Source of the DNA: Dyadobacter pollutisoli
GTDB lineage: Bacteria; Bacteroidota; Bacteroidia; Cytophagales; Spirosomataceae
Assembly (NCBI RefSeq): GCF_026625565.1
Contig: NZ_CP112998.1
Coordinates: 2,172,501-2,236,500, forward strand
Direction: 5' to 3'
Length of the DNA: 64,000 bases
Shown here: positions 44,545 through 53,136 of the stretch, piece after piece
How the letters are laid out: each line of letters starts with the position of its first letter
Position numbering within the stretch: the first letter of the stretch is position 1
Translations under genes and position numbers: made by a program
Notes under the pieces: model-generated
Told to the model about the DNA's origin: nothing
Databases searched by the model: none
What the model saw: only the letters and a program-made list of their open reading frames with translations

Positions 44545-44754
44545 AATGGTTCAACTATGGTTGGATTTGTAACGATTTTATATATACGTAATAGAGTAAA
44601 ACGGGTCGTACAGCAAGCAAGAGCACACTAACGAGCATGATGTGATGCTTTGATGTATTTTCTGAAAATGGAACAGGTTATATTAGGGTATCATTTTGAG
44701 ACTGTTTCCCGTTTGCGGCTCAGGAATGCAAATCTCTCCCCGGAGTGTGTCCGA

Positions 44755-45768
44755 CTAATCGGCCAGCATTAACTTATTATCTTTTTGGACTAGTTGTAAT
44801 TCGAACAAATTAGCAATATCCTGGATCAAAATGTCGGCCTGGCTTGCGCTGAGCGGAATAGAGCCTGAGACTTTTTTGTTCAAAAGATCCTGGTTTTCGA
44901 CGGTGACCATTATACCGTAGTTTTCTTCCACTTTTTGCAACATTTCTTTCAACGATGTACCTTCCAGTCGCCAGCGGCCCTTGGTCCAGGATGAATAAGT
45001 CTCAGGGTTAACTTTCACTTTTTCAATCTGTTCCGATTTGGGACTGGTGATCTGCACCAGGTCGCCCGGTTTCATGTACAGTTCTTTTTTCTCTGCCGGC
45101 AAGCTCAGTCTGATACTTCCGGATTTGAGCACTATGCAGCTTCTCTTGGCCCGGTCGATGACATTGAACTCGGTACCGAGCACTTCAATGTTTTTGCCAT
45201 TGGACAAATGGACAGTAAAAGTAGTGTTGGTGTGCATGTGCCTCACATCGAAAAAGGCCTCACCTTCGAGCCATATCTCACGCGGCTGATCGCCCCATGA
45301 TGTTTGATAGCTAAGCTGACTGTTTCCATTCAAGACCACCTCGGAGCTGTCGGGCAGCATGATGTGCCGAACCTCTCCGTACGATGTGGCTACTCTGGTG
45401 ATATTTGTTTTTTTTAACCAAATAAAAGCAAATGCTGCAATCAGCAGGACGCTTGCGGCAATGGAGATGTATTGTTTTATATTCCTGTTTTTCCACATTG
45501 AAATTTCAAGCCCCAGCGGTTCATTGCTTGCAGAAGTTTTCTGATTTTCGATGTATTGAAGAGAGACATCCCAAACCTCGCTTTTGGACATCATCAGGTC
45601 GGCAAAAATGTCGTCTTCCTGTTCCGCAGCTTTGTCATCGTCGGCCCATTCCATTGCTTTGGCGGCATTATCTGGGTGCTGTGAAAGCCATTGCTCAACC
45701 ATACTGTCTTCCGCAGGGGTGGTTTTTCCACTAAAATAGAGCATTATCAGCTTTTTAGAGACTTCCAT
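44755..45768 (-). CDS. FecR-family anti-sigma factor
   Basis: 337 aa. The cytoplasmic N-terminus (LIMLYFSGKTTPAEDSMVEQWL) would hold the ECF sigma factor; a single membrane helix lies at about 96-116 (YISIAASVLLIAAFAFIWLKK). The periplasmic FecR domain has the usual VATSYGEVRHIMLPDSSEVVLNGNSQLSY and WLEGEAFFDVRH, and the C-terminal secretin/STN-like domain (LEGTSLKEMLQKVEENYGIMV) pairs with the STN domain of SusC. It is 210 bp upstream of the STN-type susC. Unusually no sigma gene precedes it; the nearest candidate on the same strand is at 27922. Upstream, 45769-45990 is a divergent promoter region with the permease gene. Confidence 0.93.
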   Translation of the reverse strand: MEVSKKLIMLYFSGKTTPAEDSMVEQWLSQHPDNAAKAMEWADDDKAAEQEDDIFADLMMSKSEVWDVSLQYIENQKTSASNEPLGLEISMWKNRNIKQYISIAASVLLIAAFAFIWLKKTNITRVATSYGEVRHIMLPDSSEVVLNGNSQLSYQTSWGDQPREIWLEGEAFFDVRHMHTNTTFTVHLSNGKNIEVLGTEFNVIDRAKRSCIVLKSGSIRLSLPAEKKELYMKPGDLVQITSPKSEQIEKVKVNPETYSSWTKGRWRLEGTSLKEMLQKVEENYGIMVTVENQDLLNKKVSGSIPLSASQADILIQDIANLFELQLVQKDNKLMLAD

Positions 45769-45990
45769 AGCGGCCAGCTTCGGGTGAATAATATCAGTTC
45801 AGATTGTACGTCGGCGGTTCTATTTGTACAGAGTCATATTTGAATGTGGTACCCTACGAAAAAGGTAAAATATTTTTGTAGAAGCGTGAATTACTGAAAT
45901 AATATTTGCCGATACATTAAAATGACGATAAAATTGCAACAATAGCAGCATCGGGCGAGTACTGGTTTTAGAGCTTAATCCGATTGAGAC

Positions 45991-48351
45991 ATGATTCGTA
46001 ACTACTTCAAAATTGCATTCCGGAATTTGCTTTCGGACGGCTGGTATTCAGCACTTAATATTGGTGGTTTGGCAGTGGTGCTGGCAGTGAGCCTGCTGCT
46101 GTTCTGGTGGGTAAAGGACGAGCTGAGCTTTGACAGCTTCCATGCCGATGCCGACCGGATTTACCAGATTAATGCACATTTTGGAAAGGGTACCGATGAA
46201 AACACTTTTACATCCACGCCCGGACCTGTCGCTGCGGTTACCAGAAAGCAGTTGCCCGAGGTGGCTAGTGCTGTCCGCATAGGATACTATCCTTCGGGAA
46301 CGTTCCGTGCCAACGGAAAAACGTTCACGGAGCGCGGTAATCTTGCCTATGCGGATGGTAATTTTCTCGAAATATTCAGCGGTTTCCAGGTGCTTTATGG
46401 CAACGAAAAGCAGCCATTTGGATCACCAAATTCGGTGGTACTGACTGAAAAACTGGCCCGGAAATTCTTCGGGACTGCTGATGCGATCGGTAAGATCATT
46501 ACCGATGTCGAAAGCAATGTGTCATTTACGGTTAGCGCCGTTCTGGCCGATGCTCCCGACAACTCGTCGCTCAGGAACAATATGTACGTGAATATGGAAG
46601 TGCTGAGGAACGCCGATCCGGCAAAAGGCGGTAAGAAGCTCATGGACGAGAACTGGGACGATTACAGTTTTAGCACCTATGTCAAACTGGGTCCGAACGT
46701 TGATCCGGCGGCGGTGGGGAAAAAACTGACATTTATTCAGGCAGCTGCGCTTAGAAAGCTTGAAATTACGTCCGACTACCGCCTCCAACCCCTCACTGAC
46801 ACGCACCTCAACCCGGTGGAAGGCAATGACGCGGTGATGAAGCAGGTACAGATTTTGGGGACAGTCGCGCTGCTTTTGCTGGGTATCGGCTGTATCAACT
46901 ATGTGAACCTTACCACAGCCCGGGCCACCAGGCGATGCCGGGAAGTAGGAATCAGGAAGGTGGTCGGGGCGGGTGTATGGCAGCTGGCCAGGCAGCTGCT
47001 CATTGAATCGGCATTGACATTGGCTTTATCGTTGGTATTGGCCATTATTCTTTTACAGGGGCTTTTGCCGTTTTATTCAAGTGTGACGGGCAAGTCTGGT
47101 CACTTTTCGCTGGGTGATCCTCAGGTATGGCAGGTACTGGCGGGGTCTTTGTTGTTCTGTTTCATTTTGGCGGGCATTTACCCTGCACTACTGGTTTCAA
47201 GGTTCAATCCAATCACGGCATTGAAGGGATATTCCAGCCAGGCAAGTGGTGCAGGCTTGCGGAAATTATTAGTGGTGACCCAGTTTTCGCTCGCTACAGT
47301 GCTCATCGTGGGCACTTTTATTATCGGCAGCCAGCTGCGGTTTATTCGGGAGCGCGATCCGGGATATAACCGAAAACATGTTTTCGCATTCAATGGACGC
47401 AAGTTTACGCCTCAATTCAAACGGGCATTGATGAATGAATCGAGCATTCTTGGAGTGAGCACGTCCACGGAGTCACCGGTTAATGTGTTGACCGGAACGG
47501 TATCCAGTGACTGGGACGGAAAGGAAAAGGACCGCGTTGTGGTGATGGCGCAGATGAGTGTGGACCAGGACTTTATTCCAAATTTTAAGATGAAACTTGT
47601 CGCCGGACGTAATTTTAGCGGTACGAAAGCGGATTCAACCCACTTCATTTTAAATGAAACAGCGGTAAAGGAAGCCGGGATCAAGGATCCGGTTGGAAAA
47701 CGGTTTAAAAGAGAAAGTACGGAAGGGATCATCATTGGTGTGGTCAAGGATTTCAACACTACTACAATCCGTGAATCGGTTTGGCCGCTCATTATGTATA
47801 GTAACCCTGCTTGGAATAGCATTATCAACGTGCATACTACCGGCGAACAGGCGCCGGCTGCATTGGCTGCCGCCGAAAAACTCTGGAAGCAGTATTTGCC
47901 CCAGTATCCGTTTGAGTATGCTTTCCTTGACGCAAATTATGATCAGATGTACCGGTCTGAGCAGCAAACCGGGCAGCTGTTCAACTTCTTCGCCGGTATC
48001 GCCATTGTTATTTCCTGCCTGGGGCTGCTGGGACTAGCTTCTTTTACGACCGAGCAGCGCACCAGGGAAATTGGCATCAGAAAGGTGCTTGGCGCTACAG
48101 TACTGAACATAACAGCATTACTTTCAAAAGATTTTATAAAGCTGGTCATTCTCGCCATTGCCATTGCGTCGCCCATTGCCTGGTTGCTGATGGACCATTG
48201 GCTGAAAGATTTTGCATACAAAGTCACAATCCAATGGTGGATATTTCCGCTGGGCGGTTTACTGGCGATTGCTAGTGCGCTGCTGACGATTAGTTTCCAA
48301 AGTATCAAGGCGGCGCTGGCCAATCCGGTCAAATCGATCAAGTCGGAGTAG
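45991..48351 (+). CDS. MacB/FtsX-type ABC transporter permease
   Basis: 786 aa with the duplicated layout of this Bacteroidota family. There is an N-terminal helix (WYSALNIGGLAVVLAVSLLLFWW), a large periplasmic MacB-PCD domain (DELSFDSFHADADRIYQIN...), three FtsX helices at about 285-410 with CREVGIRKVVGAG, a second periplasmic domain, and three final helices with TREIGIRKVLGAT. No ATPase gene adjoins it, so the partner is encoded elsewhere. Members are thought to move lipoproteins, peptides or toxins or to transmit mechanical signals; the cargo here is unknown. Single gene, divergent from fecR. Confidence 0.93.
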   Translation: MIRNYFKIAFRNLLSDGWYSALNIGGLAVVLAVSLLLFWWVKDELSFDSFHADADRIYQINAHFGKGTDENTFTSTPGPVAAVTRKQLPEVASAVRIGYYPSGTFRANGKTFTERGNLAYADGNFLEIFSGFQVLYGNEKQPFGSPNSVVLTEKLARKFFGTADAIGKIITDVESNVSFTVSAVLADAPDNSSLRNNMYVNMEVLRNADPAKGGKKLMDENWDDYSFSTYVKLGPNVDPAAVGKKLTFIQAAALRKLEITSDYRLQPLTDTHLNPVEGNDAVMKQVQILGTVALLLLGIGCINYVNLTTARATRRCREVGIRKVVGAGVWQLARQLLIESALTLALSLVLAIILLQGLLPFYSSVTGKSGHFSLGDPQVWQVLAGSLLFCFILAGIYPALLVSRFNPITALKGYSSQASGAGLRKLLVVTQFSLATVLIVGTFIIGSQLRFIRERDPGYNRKHVFAFNGRKFTPQFKRALMNESSILGVSTSTESPVNVLTGTVSSDWDGKEKDRVVVMAQMSVDQDFIPNFKMKLVAGRNFSGTKADSTHFILNETAVKEAGIKDPVGKRFKRESTEGIIIGVVKDFNTTTIRESVWPLIMYSNPAWNSIINVHTTGEQAPAALAAAEKLWKQYLPQYPFEYAFLDANYDQMYRSEQQTGQLFNFFAGIAIVISCLGLLGLASFTTEQRTREIGIRKVLGATVLNITALLSKDFIKLVILAIAIASPIAWLLMDHWLKDFAYKVTIQWWIFPLGGLLAIASALLTISFQSIKAALANPVKSIKSE

Positions 48352-48376
48352 CCCGTGCGATTATGAGCGTATTTGA

Positions 48377-49630
48377 TCAATGATGGTTCAGTAGTTGTTT
48401 TTCACGGATCAGTTTGATCAATGCTTCTGAAATGTCGGCATGACCGGAAGCTTTGATATGACCGTCAACCGGGTAATAGTCGCTGGTTTTAAGGATATTG
48501 TGAGTGGGCAGGAAGAAAAGTCGGTCGTCTCCCAACCGCTTTCCCTCAGCTTCAAAAGCGTTGATCATTTCAGGGCGCGTGTAGCGTCCGTCCAGGTGCA
48601 TCACCACGATGTTTCCTTTATAAAACTGTCGTATCCGTCCCAGCGACTTGAAGAAATATTCAGTGTGAATTTTGGTTTTCGCCGGTGTTTTGATATCCGG
48701 CGGAGTGTTTACAGACAGCTGTCTACCATGGACCCAGGACGAAATTGCCGTCGTAATTTCTCTGGTCACCATTACCGGGCATGTCCAAATCCGCTTTAAA
48801 AGGTCTTTTTCCCTGACAAAAAAGTAGGTGTAGCGCATCGGGAAATAGCTTTCATTGATGCGGTTGAAAATCGTGGTATTGTGAAATGTCTCGGGCGTGA
48901 GCAGCTGGCCCTGCAAATTGGGTTCGTTGCGCGCCTCGTTTTCTTCACGGTCATTATCACAATATTGCAGGACTACGAGTTTGCAGGAATCGCGCTTGAT
49001 TTTGGAGAAAAGCAGCATTTCCCGAAAGGTACCATAAGACGAAATGCCCGCATTCAGCGTGCGCACTCCCAGTTTTTGCTCAACCATACTGGCATAGTTC
49101 TCTTCCTGGCCCACTCCCCAGCCCATAGTAAATGAATCACCGAGGAAAACGATTGACGGATTATCCAGCGATGCTTCGTCGTCACGAACGCCAAAGCTGT
49201 TGATCCTGAATTCAGTATCAAATTCAAGGCTTGCGTGCTGTCCGCTGCTGTTTGGCCGTAACGTGTAACCCAGCTCGGGGGAATAACTGCTGAACTGGCG
49301 GTTAAACTGCACCACATCACGATAGTCGATCCATCGGTTCAGGACACCGACTTCATGGTGCGCAACATGCTGGTTAGCGCTGATGACATGCCGGATGTAC
49401 AAATAGGAAACTGCTTCAAGCACCACGGGAAAGGCCAGGCAAAGCAAGTACGGGAGTTTTAAAGAACGTCCGATGCCCAGAAAAAGAAGAACAAAAGCCG
49501 CCGGTATGAGCGATTTGAAAAGGTAAATGGTAAAAATGTAGTGTGTGAAGATCTGCCACCGGTAAACAGTTATTGCAAGCAACAAATAACCTGAAAACAT
49601 GGTGACCAATCTTATCTGATTATTGGTCAT
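48377..49630 (-). CDS. membrane-anchored SGNH/GDSL hydrolase-like protein
   Basis: 417 aa. Three hydrophobic segments in the first 85 residues anchor it. The hydrolase domain begins after FRINSFGVRDDE with block I FLGDSFTMGWGVG (Ser166) and ends with DGHIKASGHADISEALI, where Asp and His (about 394-396) complete the triad. Related proteins are found near polysaccharide acetylation systems, but no acyltransferase is adjacent, so the role is open. It converges on the permease gene with a 25-bp gap. It shares the anchored-SGNH design with the protein at 3420 but has no TPR part. Confidence 0.82.
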   Translation of the reverse strand: MTNNQIRLVTMFSGYLLLAITVYRWQIFTHYIFTIYLFKSLIPAAFVLLFLGIGRSLKLPYLLCLAFPVVLEAVSYLYIRHVISANQHVAHHEVGVLNRWIDYRDVVQFNRQFSSYSPELGYTLRPNSSGQHASLEFDTEFRINSFGVRDDEASLDNPSIVFLGDSFTMGWGVGQEENYASMVEQKLGVRTLNAGISSYGTFREMLLFSKIKRDSCKLVVLQYCDNDREENEARNEPNLQGQLLTPETFHNTTIFNRINESYFPMRYTYFFVREKDLLKRIWTCPVMVTREITTAISSWVHGRQLSVNTPPDIKTPAKTKIHTEYFFKSLGRIRQFYKGNIVVMHLDGRYTRPEMINAFEAEGKRLGDDRLFFLPTHNILKTSDYYPVDGHIKASGHADISEALIKLIREKQLLNHH

Positions 49631-49720
49631 AGAGCAAAAGGTTTATCGGAAGCAAATTAGGGGTTACAAACGAACCAAGTGCTAAAAAAATGGAAAATTT
49701 TCAAAAGTATTGTCCCACTA

Positions 49721-49855
49721 ATGCAGAACAACACGCACACCTGGTCGAACACCAAAATCATCGAAGTAAAAGGGACTCACGCGATCTGCATTTCATAGCC
49801 GAATGCTGTTTCCAATGTCATTATCCGGTCCGGTACTACGGCAATTAGTAAAAAG
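49721..49855 (+). pseudogene. C-terminal remnant of an alpha/beta hydrolase
   Basis: The plus frame reads MQNNTHTWSNTKIIEVKGTHAICIS, stop (TAG 49796-49798), PNAVSNVIIRSGTTAISKK. This matches the tail of alpha/beta hydrolases of the arylesterase type, where the catalytic His lies in a K-x-S/T-HA-x-x-x-SQP-x-AV context. A CAG-to-TAG change of the Gln explains the stop. No upstream body of the gene exists, so this is a decayed end piece in the 49631-50151 intergenic region. Confidence 0.6.
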
Positions 49856-49874
49856 CAATTTGTTTTTGCACAAA

Positions 49875-50072
49875 CTATTCTTGTAATATTTCAAAATTGA
49901 ACCCAGCTGCAAATGCGACGGGATTTAATTTTGTGCCGAGAAAGTATGTTTTTTCTGATAGGAAACCCAGAGTGGCAACGTTCCCGGCAACGTCTGCGTA
50001 AAAAAAATGTTCGATACCATTGTTCACGATTAGAAATGGCTTCAAATTAAGTTCGGCCCGATAAACCACCAT
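49875..50072 (-). CDS. doubtful 65-aa reading frame, perhaps a decayed AraC-type N-terminal fragment
   Basis: The frame MVVYRAELNLKPFLI...GFLSEKTYFLGTKLNPVAFAAGFNFEILQE has an ordinary composition. Its two ends faintly resemble the N-terminal domain of some AraC-family regulators (a -LxPF- start and a later GxRFxPxxAAxFF segment), with the part between missing. It has no downstream helix-turn-helix. Together with the hydrolase remnant next to it, a decayed pair is possible. It may equally be chance. Confidence 0.25.
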   Translation of the reverse strand: MVVYRAELNLKPFLIVNNGIEHFFYADVAGNVATLGFLSEKTYFLGTKLNPVAFAAGFNFEILQE

Positions 50073-50151
50073 TCGGCCTGTCTTGGGAAAATTATATTTT
50101 TTTTATCTGACGGTTTAACCTGCGGTCGCATCTTTTTACACAATACCCTGC

Positions 50152-50700
50152 ATGAACTATCAATCTGTGTCCGATGAAAAGCTGATCCTTGCGCTCGTTG
50201 AGGATGACAGCATCGCATTCAGGGAAATTTATCAGCGGTACTGTAAAAAAATGGTTTTGATGGGCCTTAGCAAGGTTGGAGATCAGGACGTGGTTGAGGG
50301 AATCGTGCAGGACGTTTTTCTGAGGCTTTGGGAACGCAGGAGGCTACTGAGGGTCGACAACATGGAAGCCTATCTGATCACGGCGATGAAGTATGCGTGT
50401 ATCAATCACATTAAGTCGGCAATGGTCCATGAAAAGTACGTTAGCTATGCTCATGTGGAGTTTCCATATGCTGTTTGCAGTGCGGACGAGCAGCTGAATG
50501 TAGAGGAGCTGATGGGCAATATTGAGCGTCGTCTCAGGCAATTCCCCGAAAAAGCCCAGCAAATTTTCCGGCTCCACAAGCTGGAATACAAGTCGACCAA
50601 AGAAATTTCTTGCCAAATCAATATGCCGCAAAGGACGGTGGAGCATCATCTTACCCTGGTCGTGAAAGCATTGCGGCTCTATTTCAAAGATTATCTGTGA
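50152..50700 (+). CDS. ECF sigma-70 factor of the pectin locus
   Basis: 182 aa. Region 2 (DSIAFREIYQRYCKKMVLMGLSKVGDQDVVEGIVQDVFLRLWERRRLL, the usual core-binding and -10 helices) and region 4 (FPEKAQQIFRLHKLEYKSTKEISCQINMPQRTVEHHLTLV) are intact. It starts the plus-strand pectin locus; the fecR-susC pair downstream makes it a cell-surface-signalling sigma factor, released when SusC senses its ligand. A CE8 enzyme gene has slipped between sigma and fecR, 35 bp after this stop. Confidence 0.94.
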   Translation: MNYQSVSDEKLILALVEDDSIAFREIYQRYCKKMVLMGLSKVGDQDVVEGIVQDVFLRLWERRRLLRVDNMEAYLITAMKYACINHIKSAMVHEKYVSYAHVEFPYAVCSADEQLNVEELMGNIERRLRQFPEKAQQIFRLHKLEYKSTKEISCQINMPQRTVEHHLTLVVKALRLYFKDYL

Positions 50701-50735
50701 GATGCATAGACAGTAATCGGACTAAAACAAATCCA

Positions 50736-51734
50736 ATGAAGCGAGTTTTGATGAAAATCATGTGCCTGCTGGCACTCTTTTCGTGCGTAACGGCCGTAGC
50801 ACAGGTACAGGTGGGTGAACAGAATTTCGTTGTTTCACAGGACGGAACTGGCGATTTCAAAACGATCCAGGCGGCTGTTAATGCAGTACGGGACCACTCG
50901 GAAATGAGGGCCATGATACGGATCAAAGCAGGTACGTACCGGGAAAAGCTCGTGATCCCGTCCTGGAAGAAGAACATTGCGCTGATCGGCGATGATAAGG
51001 CAAACACCATTATTACCGGAGCGGACTTTTCGGGCAAGGATTTTCCGGGCGGAGATTTTACCGGGAACTTGAAATACAGTACCTACACGTCCTACACCGT
51101 GCTGGTGCAAGCCAATGATTGCCTGCTGCGCAACCTGACGATTGAAAATACAGCGGGAAGAGTAGGGCAGGCCGTGGCGCTGGCCACCGAGTCGGACCGG
51201 CTGGAAGTCATTGATTGCAAACTTCTTGGAAATCAGGACACATTGTATACTGCAAAAAGTGGACGAAACTATTTTAAAAGCTGTTTCATCGCTGGTACGA
51301 CGGACTTTATTTTCGGTGAAGCCACGGCTTTATTCGAGCAATGCACGATTAAAAGCCTGGCAGATTCCTACATTACCGCTGCTTCTACTACCAAACACCA
51401 GCAGTTTGGCTACGTGTTTCTTGACTGCAAGCTGATTGCGGCGGCGGAGGTTACGAAAGTTTTTCTGGGCAGGCCGTGGCGGCCATATGCCAAAACCGTC
51501 TTCATTAACACGACCATGGACAAACACATTGTAAAGGAAGGCTGGGACCCGTGGAAAGGCGACAATATGTTTCCGGAAAAGGAGAAAACTACATTTTACG
51601 CGGAATATAACAGTTCCGGCGAAGGTGGGAATATGGCAAACCGGGTTAACTGGGCTATGCAGTTGAGCGAGCAGGATGTGAAGAAGTACACACTTCAAAA
51701 TATTTTCGGAGACTGGTCACCTTCTGGGCGTTAG
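50736..51734 (+). CDS. exported pectinesterase, carbohydrate esterase family 8
   Basis: 332 aa from ATG 50736; a longer frame exists upstream but overlaps the sigma gene and lacks a signal peptide, while 50736 gives KIMCLLALFSCVTAVAQ. It removes methyl esters from homogalacturonan. Catalytic parts: GQAVAL (Gln145), LGNQDTLY (Gln167, Asp168), GTTDFIFG (Asp190) and LGRPWRPY (Arg246, Trp248), i.e. both Asp, the oxyanion Gln and the substrate Arg/Trp. The fold is a right-handed beta-helix. It acts before the GH28 polygalacturonase encoded at the end of the locus. A strong terminator follows. Confidence 0.96.
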   Translation: MKRVLMKIMCLLALFSCVTAVAQVQVGEQNFVVSQDGTGDFKTIQAAVNAVRDHSEMRAMIRIKAGTYREKLVIPSWKKNIALIGDDKANTIITGADFSGKDFPGGDFTGNLKYSTYTSYTVLVQANDCLLRNLTIENTAGRVGQAVALATESDRLEVIDCKLLGNQDTLYTAKSGRNYFKSCFIAGTTDFIFGEATALFEQCTIKSLADSYITAASTTKHQQFGYVFLDCKLIAAAEVTKVFLGRPWRPYAKTVFINTTMDKHIVKEGWDPWKGDNMFPEKEKTTFYAEYNSSGEGGNMANRVNWAMQLSEQDVKKYTLQNIFGDWSPSGR

Positions 51735-51767
51735 TCGATCTGGATTACAAAACAGATTGGGATATGA

Positions 51768-51805
51768 GGGTCGCTGGCGTGCATCGCCAGCGACCCTTTC
51801 CTTTT
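51768..51805 (+). terminator. Rho-independent terminator after the pectinesterase gene
   Basis: GGGTCGCTGGCG-TGCAT-CGCCAGCGACCC is a perfect 12-bp GC-rich stem, followed by TTTCCTTTT. It separates sigma-pectinesterase from fecR-susC-susD-GH28, so fecR must have its own promoter in the AT-rich 51806-51943 stretch. Confidence 0.88.
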
Positions 51806-51943
51806 AGTCAATATAATAAAAGAAAGAATATTTTATATAAACCTGGCTATTTATAGGATTTATTAAATAATAAATAAAAAGTTTTGCGGTTTTGCCCCGT
51901 CTTCCTGACTACCAGATGAACAGACAAATTAGCAATCGCAGGC

Positions 51944-52999
51944 ATGAGCCGGGAAAAATTCGCAGCATTACTTGAAAAATATCAGGAAGGGAGATGTAGT
52001 GACCAGGAAAAGGAACTGGTCGAATACTGGTTTGCTTTGGTCGAAACCAATGTAGCTCCCAAGGCCGCCGAGCATGACTTGAAAGGAATGGAGGACAGGA
52101 TATGGTCTCAGATGCAGGTGGAAGCATTACCCGATTTTCGGGAAGGCAAACCGGTGGTTCCGTTAAGAAATATTTTCCTGAAATGGAGCGGTGTTGCCGC
52201 TTCTCTGCTGCTGGTAACCTGGTTTTTTCTGGGGGATCGGTTCGGTGAAATGTTCCGTGCCGGGACCAATGGCGCTGAAAGCGCCTGGGTTGAAAAGAGG
52301 AATGACGGCACGGGCACGATGCTGATTACGCTCGAAGATAGCAGTACCGTGGAGCTGGCACCGAATAGCGTGTTGAGCTTTCCCGAACATTTTGAACCTG
52401 GCCAGCGTGTGGTAGCGCTGAAAGGCAAAGGTTTTTTCAAAATTCAGAGAAACGCGCAAAAACCATTCTTTGTTCGGTCCGGGGAAATGGTTACCAAAGT
52501 ATTAGGTACCAGTTTTTATGTTCAGAATGAAGCTAATGGCTTGAAAACCAAAGTGGAGGTAGTAACCGGGCTGGTATCGGTGTATGGCGCGGACGGCTTA
52601 AAAGGAAAGCAGGCGAATCCAATACTTTTAAAGCCAAATCATAATGCCACGTTTGACCGCGAGACCGAAGCATTTTCTGTCGGACTTGCCGAACAGCCAC
52701 GCCTGGTGAATGCGGATATCGCTTTTCAGTTCAAAAATGCCCCGCTTGCCATTGTGGCTGAGCAAATCACCAAGGCCTGGGGTATCGACATTGAGACAAA
52801 GAACCCTCAGATCATGAATTGTCCGCTGACGGCCGACCTGAGCGGACAGCCGCTTTTTATACAGCTTGACATTATTTGCGCAGCGCTTCATGCTACTTAC
52901 AAAGTCGACGGAACAAGGATCTGGATTTCCGGGCAGGGCTGCAAACAAGCAAAATCCAGTTCATTCATCACCCTTAAACCAAGCCAATCGAATATGTAA
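51944..52999 (+). CDS. FecR-family anti-sigma factor of the pectin locus
   Basis: 351 aa. N-terminal sigma-binding part (FAALLEKYQEGRCSDQEKELVEYWF), one membrane helix at about 80-100 (WSGVAASLLLVTWFFLGDRF), FecR domain (MLITLEDSSTVELAPNSVLSFPEHF, VVALKGKGFFKIQRNAQKPF) and a C-terminal STN-like domain (IAFQFKNAPLAIVAEQITKAWGIDIE). It keeps the sigma factor at 50152 inactive until SusC signals. It lies 209 bp after the pectinesterase with a terminator in between, and 137 bp before susC. Confidence 0.94.
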   Translation: MSREKFAALLEKYQEGRCSDQEKELVEYWFALVETNVAPKAAEHDLKGMEDRIWSQMQVEALPDFREGKPVVPLRNIFLKWSGVAASLLLVTWFFLGDRFGEMFRAGTNGAESAWVEKRNDGTGTMLITLEDSSTVELAPNSVLSFPEHFEPGQRVVALKGKGFFKIQRNAQKPFFVRSGEMVTKVLGTSFYVQNEANGLKTKVEVVTGLVSVYGADGLKGKQANPILLKPNHNATFDRETEAFSVGLAEQPRLVNADIAFQFKNAPLAIVAEQITKAWGIDIETKNPQIMNCPLTADLSGQPLFIQLDIICAALHATYKVDGTRIWISGQGCKQAKSSSFITLKPSQSNM

Positions 53000-53018
53000 A
53001 CATCGCCGCAACGTAAAA

Positions 53019-53048
53019 CGCTGGCCATGCAGCGAACATGGGCCAGCG
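53019..53048 (+). terminator. hairpin between fecR and susC of the pectin locus
   Basis: CGCTGGCC (53019-53026) pairs with GGCCAGCG (53041-53048) around a 14-nt loop. There is no T tract, so it is more likely an attenuating or mRNA-processing hairpin that sets fecR apart from the strongly expressed susC than a full terminator. Confidence 0.4.
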
Positions 53049-53136
53049 CCATCAATTACTGGGAGGCAGACAGCGAATCAGGCCATCCCGCAATCTCAAT
53101 TTTATCAAATGTCCATTCAATAAAACATTTAAAGGT

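Noticed and set aside
50610..50735. A longer pectinesterase frame starting inside the sigma gene
   Set aside because: It overlaps the sigma coding sequence and has no signal peptide, whereas ATG 50736 begins a clear one.
53038..53136. A longer start for the pectin-locus SusC
   Set aside because: The first 33 codons are basic, carry no signal peptide and run through the hairpin region; 53137 fits the family.
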